Below, one piece after another: positions 21,464-31,481 of a DNA stretch of 49,748 nucleotides. The stretch is from Stephanodiscus triporus (taxonomy: Eukaryota > Bacillariophyta > Thalassiosirophyceae > Thalassiosirales > Thalassiosiraceae), in assembly GCA_036939755.1 (NCBI GenBank), contig JALLAZ010010388.1, positions 1-49,748 of the forward strand, written 5' to 3'. Position numbers and translations under genes: made by a program. The first letter of the stretch is position 1. The number at the start of each line of letters is the position of its first letter. The notes beneath the pieces are model-generated. The model made no database searches. It was not told the origin of the DNA and worked only from the letters and a program-made list of their open reading frames with translations.

Positions 21464-21725
21464 GGTGGCTCTTGGAAAAGGAGTGAAGCCTACCTACTGG
21501 GAAATAATATGAGATGATGACACCATGAGAATCCTGCCTGGTCGTTTGTCGCTTCTCGGAAAGATTCATATTCGGGTGGTGGCCAGACGAGGGGGGGTGG
21601 CAGTCGGGAAAGATTCCCCCCCCCCCCCGCCCCCCGTTTTTGACGCGGGTAAGACGCCACCCAAAATATCTAAAATGGCAGGCGCGCCTACGTATCATAT
21701 CTACCACCTAGTTTAGGAAGCTACT

Positions 21726-21737
21726 CTACGTACGTAG
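21726..21737. promoter_or_regulatory. CTACGTACGTAG palindrome upstream of the AAAP transporter
   Basis: A 12-bp perfect palindrome 58 bp before the ATG at 21796. It is an extended version of the octamer seen upstream of four other genes. It also lies in the divergent promoter of the type I membrane protein. Confidence 0.4.
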
Positions 21738-21795
21738 GAGTAAGATAATAGGAGGGCGCCACCACCACCAACGTCGACTTTTTTCTCTCTCAGAG

Positions 21796-23500
21796 ATGAG
21801 CGAACGATCGCCTCTCCTCGTGCCGCTCGTGCCACACTCGCCGGAGTGCGCCGATGATATCAGTGACGACGATGAATTCCTCAAAATCAGTCGCATCTTC
21901 TCGCGTGGTAACGCAGACAGCTACTCGCTCGCGGAGGCATATCGATCGAGTTTTTCGACGACGACCGCCCGCCGCTCGGTCTCGCGACGTCGTGGCATCA
22001 ACAGTCCGACCGACGATGACGACATAACGAACGACGACGACGGCGGGCGCGGAGGCGCGACCGTCCTCCAGACGTCGTTGAACGTCGCCAAGATATGCAC
22101 CGGCACCGGCACTCTCGCCCTTCCTTACGCGTCGGAGGTCGGAGGACTGCTCTTCAACGCCATCGGCCTGTTCGCGATGGGTGCCTGGAACTACTATTCG
22201 GCGAATTGCCTACTGAGGTGCGCGGAGTGCCCGCCGACCGATCATCGCGATCCGGAAGAGTTCGACGATGATTTCGACGATGATGGGCCACTGGCCTCGA
22301 CTCGGAGAAATCGGCCGCCTCCCGGCATGACGGCATACGGGAGGGTGGCCTGGCGCGCATCGGGTACCGTGGGCGTGACGGCGCTCGACTCCCTTATGCT
22401 ATCCGTGTTCGTCGGGATCGTCATAGCTTGCGAGGTCGCCATGATGTCCTTCATCGACGGTACGCCCCTGACGACGGGATCGCGTAGGCTCGACCTGCTG
22501 ATACCGAACGCCGTCCTGATCGCGCTGTCGTGCGCGCCGGACGTCGGCTTCCTCGGGAGGTACTCCGGCATCGGACTCGCGGCGCTGGCCGCGTCGTTCG
22601 CGGTCATCTCGTGGCAGGGGTTTCGACAGAACGGATGCGACGGTTTCCGACGCCCGTTGGTCGAATCGGATCTCTGGCCGGAGACCATCTCCGCGGCGAG
22701 CAGCTGGTTCGGCGTGGTCATGTTCTCCTTCGGCGTGGTGCCCTTCGTTCTCAATTTCAGGCGAGTGGCGGTGCCTCCCCCTCGCGTTCTTTTTTTTCTT
22801 TTTATGGTATTCGCCGTATTATGCGAACCGATTAGTTCTTTTTTCTCACGCGATTCGACGTCGCGAATCTCACATCTTCGTCAACGCAAGAGACTCCATG
22901 GCGGAACCCCGGCACATCAATCTGTCCCTACGGATGGGATTGCTCATGGTTTACGTCGGCTACGTCGTGATATCGAACGGGATAAGGATTCTGTTCTCGC
23001 CGTCGTACGTCTTTGACGGGGATGTATTGCAGGCGATGCCCTCCGCGTGGATTTCCTCCCATCTGGTTCGTCTCCTGATGACGCTCGTGCTGTCGGTCAC
23101 GGCGCCGCTGATCGTGATCCCCTGCGGCGAGCTCGTGGAGGGGAAGCTCGTGACGATGCTCGGCGGCGAGGATGGCAAACGAAAGCATACGCCGACGCGC
23201 ACGCGAGTACTCGTCAGGGTCCCATTCTGCCTGACTTGCATGGTCCTGTCGGAATTCGTCCCGAATGGATTCGTGCACCTGGTGAGCTTCATCGGGAGCT
23301 TTTGCGGGGGGACCACGGGGTTGGTCCTGCCTCCGCTGTTCTGCTTACAACTGTCGAAAACCGAAAGAATCGCTCCCCGGCGTAGTGGTGCGGACATGGC
23401 GTTTCTCTGCGATGTCATGGCACTCTGTTTGGGCATCGCTGCTACCTCCGTAACTTCGTATCTGACATTTCGCGTATTGTTGGAAAGCGTTGCCACATGA
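21796..23500 (+). CDS. Amino-acid transporter, AAAP/SLC38-like
   Basis: Two exons, 21796-22760 and 22891-23500; 524 residues. The intron begins GCGAGT and ends CAAG, so it is a GC-AG intron. Splicing there restores the family motif as NFRDSMAEPRHI. The cytosolic N-terminus is acidic and Ser/Arg-rich (about 95 residues). The first helix carries LNVAKICTGTGTLALPYASE, the substrate-binding start of AAAP proteins. About ten further hydrophobic segments follow, with an acidic loop near residue 155. The family moves amino acids with H+ or Na+ across the plasma or vacuolar membrane. Substrate and location are unknown. Reading straight through the intron would shift the frame and lose the C-terminal half, so an annotation requiring GT donors would split this gene. 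Confidence 0.88.
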
Positions 23501-23513
23501 TATTTGGCATTAA

Positions 23514-23627
23514 ATCATTTGTCATCATCCGTGAAGGAGTGTTCGCCGATATGAATGTTGTCATTGCGGTATCATTTGTCATCATCCGTGGAGGAGTGCT
23601 CGCCGATATGAATGTTGTCATTGTGGT
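23514..23627. repeat. Tandem duplication, 57 bp x 2
   Basis: ATCATTTGTCATCATCCGTG starts at 23514 and again at 23571. The two 57-bp units differ at only a few positions. The repeat lies just 3' of the transporter stop codon. No function is inferred. Confidence 0.85.
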
Positions 23628-23715
23628 CCTGCGCAACTGTTCGACTCAGACGATGATGTGTCTTCGAGTTTCGGGTGGTATGGTAGATATCTACTAGGTA
23701 TCGTTCTCTACTTAT

Positions 23716-23723
23716 CTACGTAG
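23716..23723. promoter_or_regulatory. CTACGTAG palindrome upstream of CDC50
   Basis: Exact octamer 147 bp before the ATG at 23871, with TACGATA close by at 23741-23747. This is one of five occurrences located upstream of genes. Confidence 0.35.
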
Positions 23724-23870
23724 ATAAACCGTTGAATTTGTACGATACTACCTAAAGTACGATGCCATTTTCTCACTAGGAAACTCTCTTACCTACAGAC
23801 TCTTACCTTCCGATCCCAGCCTACCTCTTTTCCGACCCCCGCCCCCCGCCCTCCCCTCCCCTTCAGCTCC

Positions 23871-25326
23871 ATGATCTCCCCCACCGCAATCCCGAGCGTC
23901 GTGCCATCCACGGAGGGCTCGGCGGCGGCGGCCCCCGCCAATAACGTCGTCGGCAATGCCGCCGATCGAGCAGGACAACAGCCCGCCATCGCCGCCGCCG
24001 CTCCCGTCGCTCCCGCCGCGAGTCGCATGCCCTCCGACACGGCGTTCACGCAGCAGCGGATCAGGGCGTGGCAGCCCGTCCTGGATCCGAGGTACGTCAT
24101 CGCGGCATTTCTCATGATCGGGATCGTCTTCATTCCCACCGGTGAGTCTCTCTCGGAGGGAGATCCTTCTTGTCGTTTCTTCTCGTTTTTGCCCTCGTCG
24201 CATTTTGTTTTTTTTTTCCAACGACNNNNNNNNNNNNNNNNNCTTTTTTTTTTGCCAACGACGAAACTAACGACGAAATAATGAATAAATAGGGATCGTC
24301 CTCCGGAACAAGTCGAACGGACTGGTTTCCCTGCACACGATATACGAGTCCCACCTGAAGGACGGCCCGGCCGCGGACGTCACGGGGTGCGAGATCGGGA
24401 ACAATCCCAACGCCATGTACCTCGACGGTGGCAGGACGTGCAAGATCCGGATGAAAGTCCCGGACGACGCGGAGACCATGCAGCCGCCGGTGATGGTGCA
24501 TTACGAGCTTTACAACTTCTATCAGAATTATCGCAAGTACGTGACGAGCTTCGACATCAACCAGCTGTTCGGATTGTCGATATACGAGCAGTCGGATCAC
24601 CCCTGCGAGCCGCTGCTGAAGATCGGCAATATCACCATCAACCCATGCGGTCTCATTGCCAACACGCTCTTCAACGACGTCATCACCCTAGAGTCGATCG
24701 TAGGACCGGACGGGGAGGTTATACCGAACGCGCCCCTCGTCGAGTCCGGCATCGCGTGGGAGTCCGACCTAGTTTGGAAGTACCGTCAGCCCGTCGGATT
24801 CCGATCGGAGCAGTGCCCCAGCTGCGACCTGTGCGATTGCGACGAGGTGGATGACGAGACGGGGGGGGCGATGTGGTCCTGTAGGGAGCCGTTCGTCGAC
24901 GCGGACGGCAATTGCTTCAAATACTTCTACCCCGACGACGACACCACGCTGTACCTCTACGAGACGTATCCCATGGTCGTGAGTCCCCTCGACGGGGTGA
25001 CGAACGAGCATTTCGTGGTTTGGATGCGTACCGCGGCCCTCTCCCACTTTCGCAAGCTGTACGGGTACATCGAGGTTCCGATCCCCCCCGGCTCGGTCCT
25101 GACGTTCGAAATCATGGCCAACTTTGCCGTGCAGAGGAACGAGGGGGCCAAGGCGTTGGTCGTTGGGAACAGCTACGCGTTCGGGGGGAAGAATCACTGG
25201 CTGGGAACGCTATTCGTCGCCGGGGGCGTGATATCGGCGACGCTAGGGCTGATGTTCCTTGCCAAGGAGATGACCTCGCCGAGGAAGCTCGGGGATAGGG
25301 CTTATTTGAGACACAAGGAGGATTGA
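23871..25326 (+). CDS. CDC50: CDC50/LEM3 family, beta subunit of P4-ATPase lipid flippases
   Basis: Two exons, 23871-24141 and 24293-25326 (G|GTGAGT ... ATAG), giving 434 residues. The N-terminus is Ala/Pro-rich and cytosolic. FTQQRIRAWQPVLDPRYVI leads into helix 1 (about residues 75-93), and helix 2 is near the end (WLGTLFVAGGVISATLGLMF). The large exoplasmic loop has the family features: an early Cys-rich region, YELYNFYQNYRKYVTS, PCGLIANTLFND, and NHWLGTLF before helix 2. CDC50 proteins fold with P4-ATPases in the ER and are required for their exit and for aminophospholipid flipping. A Cys-rich insertion (CPSCDLCDCDEVDD) in the loop is extra. The intron contains a 17-base assembly gap, which does not affect the coding sequence. 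Confidence 0.93.
24226..24242. other. Assembly gap (17 N) in the CDC50 intron
   Basis: The Ns are flanked by T-rich sequence and CCAACGAC on each side (ending 24225 and again near 24251-24262). This suggests a short tandem duplication or an unresolved homopolymer rather than missing coding DNA. Confidence 0.9.
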
Positions 25327-25693
25327 TCGATTTCGGAGTGGAGAAGGAGCGGCTCTGGATTATCCGTTGTAGATACTGTGCATGCGAGTTCGTTGATTGT
25401 GCAAACGCGCGCCTGTTGGAAGCATACAAATAACACTCGCCGTGCATCGAATGCATGTGAATTAGTTATGTACATCGAATATGATAAACGACATCATTTA
25501 TATAGAGGACGATTATCCGGTCGTTTGTCGTCGGACAATGAAACATCCATGTACATTCCTCCATTTCACGAGAACAGAGTACAAGGATTTTCACGGTCGT
25601 CATTCACAAACGGGGATACAAGTCACATCTTTTCCGGTGCGCGTGGGGGGTGGAAAGCATTCCTCATCCACGGTGTTCGCCGTCAGGATCATA

Positions 25694-25768
25694 CATCGAG
25701 GAGTCGACAATCTAAAGACATTCGTTGTGTACACACAACCAAATGCTCGTTTTTTCGACTCCTGTCAT
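25694..25768 (-). promoter_or_regulatory. Candidate SECIS element of the thioredoxin reductase mRNA
   Basis: Read on the minus strand, AUGA (25768-25765) is followed by CAGGAGUCGA, a run of A and a long apical stem. UCGACUCCU then closes a 9-bp helix against AGGAGUCGA, and CGAU (25698-25695) faces the AUGA. AUGA opposite NGAN, with unpaired As about 10-12 nt above it, is the eukaryotic SECIS layout. The apical part has a further hairpin (GUUGUG/CACAAC extended by CAUUU/GAAUG). Below the core, UCAUG can pair with UAUGA. It lies about 190 nt 3' of the in-frame UGA. The large apical region is atypical, so it remains a candidate. Confidence 0.6.
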
Positions 25769-25950
25769 TCATGAAACCGTAGGAATTGCTTTTACACCCT
25801 CGCCACGTAAGAAATCATCAACTGGATCGCCTACCTATAATACGAAGCCTACAACACACAACACATACGTCTCTCTCGTCAAACGAATCAAGGAAAGAGG
25901 AAAGGAAGCCCTTCGAGGGGAGAATCGATAACATTCTCCTCCCAAAGGGC

Positions 25951-28100
25951 TTAACCTCAGCAACCGCCCGCGGCGGCGCTCTCCCCGCTCGCCTTGGTGA
26001 TGCTGCAAAGACGGTAGAAGATACAATTCGTGGAGAAATGTGAGATCAAGCAGCAATCGTTCGACCGATTCGACAGGTGACATAATGCGGAACTGGACGA
26101 TAGTCGTGGTCTTACCTGAGCGTGGTGAATTCCTCCGCGGTCGTGGGATGTATCCCCACCGTCCCGACGATGTCCTCGAACGTGCACCCCAATTTCATCG
26201 CCGTTCCGAATCCTTGCATGACCTCTCCCGCATTCGGTCCGAGGTAATGCAGTCCAAGGACCCTGTCGGTGCGCTTTTCCACCACGGCCTTGCAGAATCC
26301 CTGCGTGTGCCCCCGCGACGGCGAGATGGACCATTCCAACGGCACGAAGTACTTGTGGTACACCACGAGATTCTCCTTCCCGAATTCGGCCGTCGCGCCG
26401 TCCTCGGAATATCCCACCGTGCCGTACTCGAGGGGGGTGAACACAGTGGTGCAGACGTTGCGGTAGTCCATCGCCCTGTCGGATCCGCCGAAGAGACGAC
26501 GGGCGAGCATCCTCCCGGCGTGTATGGCCACTGGCGTCAATTCCGGACAGCCATCCATCACGTCCCCGATCACGTATACGTTCGGGGTCGAGGTCTGCTC
26601 GTGCACTGCCGGGATCTTGCAATTCGTAGGGTTCGTGGATATCCCCACCCTATCGAGGCCGAGCCTGGCGGTGTCCCCCGTCCGTCCGATGGCGCCGAGG
26701 ACCGTATCGTACTCGTCGACGTCGCCGTTCGAGAAGGTTACCCTGATCCTTCCCCCGTCCGTTTTCTCGAGCCTTGCGGGTACCACGCCCTCGACGAAGT
26801 TGACTCCCATGCCCCTCATGTGCTCCCCGATCATGTCGGCGCACTCCCTGTCGAATCCGCGCAACAGTATGGATCGCACGGCGACGGTCACGTCCCTCCC
26901 GATGCCGCGGAGGAATCCCGCGCACTCGAGGCTGATGTACGACGCCCCCACGCACAGGACCCTACCGGGATCGCGATCGAGGGAGAATATGTCGTCGCTG
27001 CTTATCGCCAGTTCGCCCCCGGGACAGTCGATGGGGGTGGGCCTCCCGCCCACGGCGACGATGCACCTCGAGAACGTCACCCTCGACTTGTCCCCCTTGG
27101 CGTTCACCGTCTCGAGCGTGTGCGCGTCGAGGAAGGACCCGAGCTGATTGATGTACGTCACCTCCCTCTCGCGCAGGTCGACGCGGTACTTGAAGTTCAG
27201 CGAGCGGATGTGATTCTGCACGTTGGACCTGAGAGTCTCCCAGCTGTGATGCGGCGCGTCGTTGTCCGCGCTAACGCCGCCGAAGGCCCCCTCCATCTCC
27301 GACGTGACCCCCACGCCGTAATGCGGCGCGTCGTGCGCGTGCGCCTCCGCGAGCAGCGCCGCGTTGTGCATGAGCTTCTTGGGTATGCACCCCACGTTGA
27401 CGCACGTGCCGCCGAGTCCCCACTTGGATCCCGCGGGGGAGGGCCTGACGTAGTCCAACACCGCCACCCTTGCGCCTAGTCGCGACGCCTCCTTCGAGGC
27501 GGCGAGTCCCCCCGAGCCTCCCCCGAGCACGAGGAGGTCGTAGTCGTAGGGGTGGGACGGGACGTGGCCGTCGGGGACCATCGTCGCCCTCCCCTCGTCG
27601 TCCGCGTCGTGCGGCCCTCGCCGTTGCGAAGACGACGACGACGACGACGACGACGGCCGCTGCTGCTCGCACAGCCTGCGACACCATTCGAGCGTGTCGT
27701 CGCACCCCCCGATGAACTCGACGACGTCGTCGGATCCCGCGACGTCGGCCCCTCCCCCGACGTCGGCGGCGGATGCGGACGCCGGTGCGGCGGAGAGCCA
27801 GCAGAACGGACTGCTCGCGTGGGACGTGGCCCTGAGGTTGCCCGGCGCGGGAGCGCGTCCGGCGATGCCATCCCGGAAGCCGCCCCCCCCGGACGACGAC
27901 GACGACTTGATGAGCCACTCGCGATAGGCCTCCCTCGTGGGGAATTCGTGCTCGACGAGCTGCACCTTCGAGGGGAAGAGGAGTGTCAACGACGCCACGA
28001 CAGACGCCGCGCGGCGGTAGAAGCCGCACGAGGAGTAGCCGGCGACGTGGACGACGGACTTCGTCGCGGCGGAGGCGAGGGCGGCCGCGGGATTGCTCAT
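25951..28100 (-). CDS. Selenocysteine thioredoxin reductase with N-terminal glutaredoxin-like domain
   Basis: Two exons, 28100-26116 and 26002-25951 (AG|GTAAGA ... GCAG), giving 678 residues if UGA is read as selenocysteine. The short last exon encodes ITKASGESAAAGGC, then UGA (25957-25959), Gly and TAA. This reproduces the GCUG end of animal-type high-Mr thioredoxin reductases. Other evidence: FAD site LLVLGGGSGGLAASKEASR, redox pair GGTCVNVGCIPKK (Cys233, Cys238), NADPH and dimer domains, and the His-Glu dyad in GIHPTTAEE. Residues 1-150 look like a thioredoxin fold related to glutaredoxin (GYSSCGFYRRA; FIGGCDDTLEW, the glutathione-loop motif), as in thioredoxin-glutathione reductases. The active-site motif CGFY is not CPYC. 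The enzyme would reduce thioredoxin, and perhaps glutathione-linked targets, using NADPH. A candidate SECIS lies downstream. Without Sec decoding the enzyme would end at Cys676. Confidence 0.9.
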
Positions 28101-28713
28101 TATTACTTTATCAATTTATCCTTTTTATATTGGTTGTTGTGTTGTTGTGCCCTCCCGTTTTTTTGTTGCGCATTGGTGCGTGCCCCGATTTCGAAAATCG
28201 GAGGGTGGAGTGAGAGTTGTTGGTTGGATTATTGGGTTGGACGGAAAATGCGGATGGAGTCTCTTCAAAGATTGTTCCCGCGCTCATCTCAGTTAAAGGG
28301 CGATACTGTTAGACTGGTACACATAAGCCCATCCTGTCGTTGTCGTATGTAGGTGGATATTGTACACCTTAGCGTAGGATACGCTGTCTAATCAACTATT
28401 AGTTTGAAGTGGTAAGTGGCCCTCAAATTATTAGTTCTACTTTCGTGTCTCTTCGATCCATGTTTTTGCCACGTCAATGTGACGTTTTGGGGATTCGGTT
28501 CTTTTTTCTCTCTTTTTTCCAGCTCTTTACAATACACCATATATTCGTACACACGACATTGAGATATGTATCTACTAACGAATGGTTGCGAGAGAAGCAA
28601 AAAAACAAAAAACGATGGGATGGGAAGCGAAGCCGGCCCTTCCTTGTGGATGATGAGTGTGTGGTGCCTGGACCCTCGCCTACCATACCATAAAAAAATA
28701 ATTCGCCTCGACG
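28101..28713. other. Upstream region of the thioredoxin reductase gene
   Basis: AT-rich with T runs. No supported gene. It should hold the promoter of the thioredoxin reductase gene. Confidence 0.5.
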
Positions 28714-28840
28714 TCAGATCTCGAGGCTACTGATCTTATGCATCTCGTTGGCAAGGTTGTAAAAATCGTCTTCGTGGTCCCCATCATCTTGGCTGTGGTG
28801 ACGGCCAAGTCTTACCCTTCCTGACAGCCCTTCACTCTCG
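28714..28840 (-). CDS. Possible terminal exon of an unidentified small gene
   Basis: A minus frame closes with the protein-like tail DGDHEDDFYNLANEMHKIS plus SLEI and a TGA at 28714-28716. A strong pyrimidine tract ending CTCAAG (to 28841) could be its 3' splice site. I could not find a convincing upstream exon in the 380 bp before the AdoMetDC gene. It may instead be a fragment or chance. No function is assigned. Confidence 0.25.
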
Positions 28841-29218
28841 CTTGAGAAAGAGGGGGAGAGCAGAAAGTCTCAATAATTGTTGGCGCATTAAGCTACAAGC
28901 ATTGAGGGGGATTCGCAGATAGGTAACAGCCTGTAGTACGGTTGTTGGGATAAGCCATATTTTACAACGTGAGTCTGTCTCATCATTCACCTTTAGTGGA
29001 CTGGCGCTTACCATGCGTGATGCCGTGGGGACGCTCGTGTGGTGCAACGCTCTTGGGGGTGGTGCAACCCCCCCCCCCCCCCCCCAAACTCGTTCTCCCC
29101 CAACTCGTTCTTTAATAATAAAACGATTTTTGGTTCTCTGATCCATTCTATTTCTTGTTGTTGTTCTCTTCCTCTCTCCCACTTTTTCATGACGGCGCGC
29201 AATGTGAAGTTATTAATC

Positions 29219-30773
29219 ATGGAGATCAACGAAGGCACTACTACTCCTCCTCCTCCCGATGTGGACCCCACCGCGGACGGAGGCTCTCCTCCTCCTCCCG
29301 GAGTGGGAACGATCCTGAATTTGGGTCAGCCTCAGGCGCCTTATGAGGCTGAGGATGACCATTCGGGATCTGGAGTCGATAGGGAGTATAACGGTGTGTT
29401 CGAAGGCCCCGAGAAGACTCTTGGTAAGAGTGCTTGCGCCGCATCCGTGCTTTTTGCTTTCTCCTCCTCCTGCCATCGTCCCGGAGGCGAAGGGCGTCAA
29501 CCAAATGTATCTCATCCTTCTCTTCGCAACTTACTTCTCAGAGGTTTGCTTTCGTAAAATTGCTCGAAACGGTCAAGACGCGGTGTATCCTAGCGATTCC
29601 ATCGTTGCTTCGGTGTATGCGACCGCTGACGGTGGTCCCATCCTCCGCACCGGCCTTCGCGCCCTGCCCCGTGCGGATATTGACCGCATCTGCATGCGTG
29701 CTCGCTGCACCATCCTCTCCCAAATGTCGAATCGTTACCTTGACGCTTATGTGTTGAGCGAGAGCTCGCTCTTTGTCTATCCGCACATGATCGTGCTCAA
29801 GACGTGCGGCACGACGACCCTCCTCCGTTGTGTGGCCACCCTCATCGAACTCGGTAGGAAGATCGGACTCGAAATCGACTGGTTGGGGTACAGTCGCAAG
29901 AACTTCTCCTTCCCGGGCGATCAAATGTTCCCCCACGGTTCCTTCCACCAGGAGTTGGACTACCTCTACAGCCATCGCAATTTGTGCGACCGTCTCAACG
30001 GGGATGGGTACACCCTTGGACCGGTTACGGGCGATCATTGGTTCGTCTTTGTTGCTGATCATACCAAGAGGGAGGGTCTGGAGTACGACACGGATCGCGT
30101 GTTGAATATTATGATGTTCGATATCGAACAGGATGTGGCGCAGAAATTTTACTTCGATCAGTATCAGGCCAGTCTCGGCCCCGATGAGACGGAGGAGGAG
30201 GCCATCAGGCGCATCAGCATGGAACAGACCAAGTCTGCCGGCATCGACGCCCTCATTCCTGGCGCAACGATCGATCCCCGTGCCTTCGAGCCTTGCGGAT
30301 ATTCCATGAATGCCATCCTATTTCATTCCTACGCCACCATGCACATCACTCCCGAGGAGGGCAGCTCTTACGCGAGCTTCGAGACGAACCAGAAGCTCAA
30401 GAGCTACACCTCGCTCATTAGCAACGTGGTTCGTGCCTTCCGCCCTAAGAGATTCGTCATGACCCTGATGGCAGACGAGGGAGGGGTGGTGCAGTTGGGG
30501 GAAAATCCACTCTTCACTGATAGCGCCAGCAATGCCAAGGTTGTCGTGCCCTTCATGACAACATCCAAGTCGTTCTATGTTGATAACGACAGCAACGCCA
30601 AGGTCCTCATGAAAACCAAGTCGTGCATTGGTAGTGGTGGCGGTGGCGGTGGCGGTGGCGGTGGCATGGCCACTTACAAGAGGAGGGATGTTGCCTCCAT
30701 CAAGGTCGAAGATGATGTCGTCTGCATGATGGGCAACTGGGTTTTGGAGGGTAATGAAGGTGCTTCGAATTAA
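29219..30773 (+). CDS. S-adenosylmethionine decarboxylase proenzyme
   Basis: Two exons, 29219-29423 and 29542-30773 (G|GTAAGA ... CTCAG), giving 478 residues. Joining the exons creates FEGPEKTLEVCFRK, the family's first conserved block. The proenzyme cleaves itself at LSE-SSLFV (Glu142-Ser143), turning the Ser into the pyruvoyl cofactor. TCGTTTLLRC and the later FEPCGYSMNAI block are also in place. The enzyme makes decarboxylated AdoMet, the aminopropyl donor for spermidine and spermine, in the cytosol. Odd points are a Pro-rich N-terminal extension of about 50 residues and a poly-Gly linker (11 Gly) near the C-terminus, which make it longer than the usual 330-380 residues. The start at 29219 has a strong context (ATCATGG); an in-frame ATG at 29189 has a weaker one. 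Confidence 0.93.
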
Positions 30774-31481
30774 GGTGCTTCGAATGGTTCTAAATGCGAT
30801 AGTTTGCATTAGGTTTTGTTTGGTCGATGTTGTCCCTGAAAGCGAGTGTGGTATGGAAAGTGTGCATGTAATTTTGTGCATGCTAGATGCATTGTTTGAG
30901 GGAAGATTGTTTCTAGAGGATTGTATTAGATCAGGATGCAAGATATTCGTCTTTACGGAAATAGGAAAAGTAGAAATGTAACGAATGAAAGTCTGTTGTT
31001 TCTAAAATCCAATTATGAACCAGAGGGAGTAAATAAGTAGTGTGAATGCTGAAGGAAGATTAGCCCATTCGCTCTCCAGGGGCACGGCATCTGCGCAGCA
31101 TCTCAATTTACATATTCACTCCTTTCATTTAATCCTTTTATCAGTGCGACTTTGACAAAACAAAGCAAAGCACAAGTGAATTCATAGTACAGATAGATGA
31201 ATGTTCATTAACTAATCCATTCACTCCTCGGTTCATTTTCTTTCTTAATCACTACGTTTGTGAAGGTAGTTGTGTGCTTCTTACTTATGAAAATGGTGAC
31301 AACAATTATCACCCCCAAACTCGAATAAATGCATTTAGCAGTCAACCGTGTGCCCTCCATTTCTTTCTTTCCCTTGCCCTCATGGATACCCCACACATCA
31401 CGTGTACATCTCGTGTTTTGTACATCATTAACACAACACGCGCGCAAACGCGCCAATATATATTTTCGTTTTGCGTCGGTC
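30774..31481. other. Convergent spacer, no supported gene
   Basis: AT-rich 3' regions of AdoMetDC and the histone deacetylase. A duplicated AAGGTGCTTCGAAT lies across the AdoMetDC stop (around 30757-30785). Nothing else was recognised. Confidence 0.5.

Noticed and set aside
23497..23697. Plus frame across the 57-bp tandem repeat
   Set aside because: 57 is a multiple of three, so the repeat stays open by chance. It starts inside the transporter stop region and has no homology.
26040..27479. 479-codon plus-strand frame antisense to thioredoxin reductase
   Set aside because: It mirrors a strongly supported gene, its composition is Arg/His/Pro-rich as expected of a GC-rich shadow, and no domain is seen.
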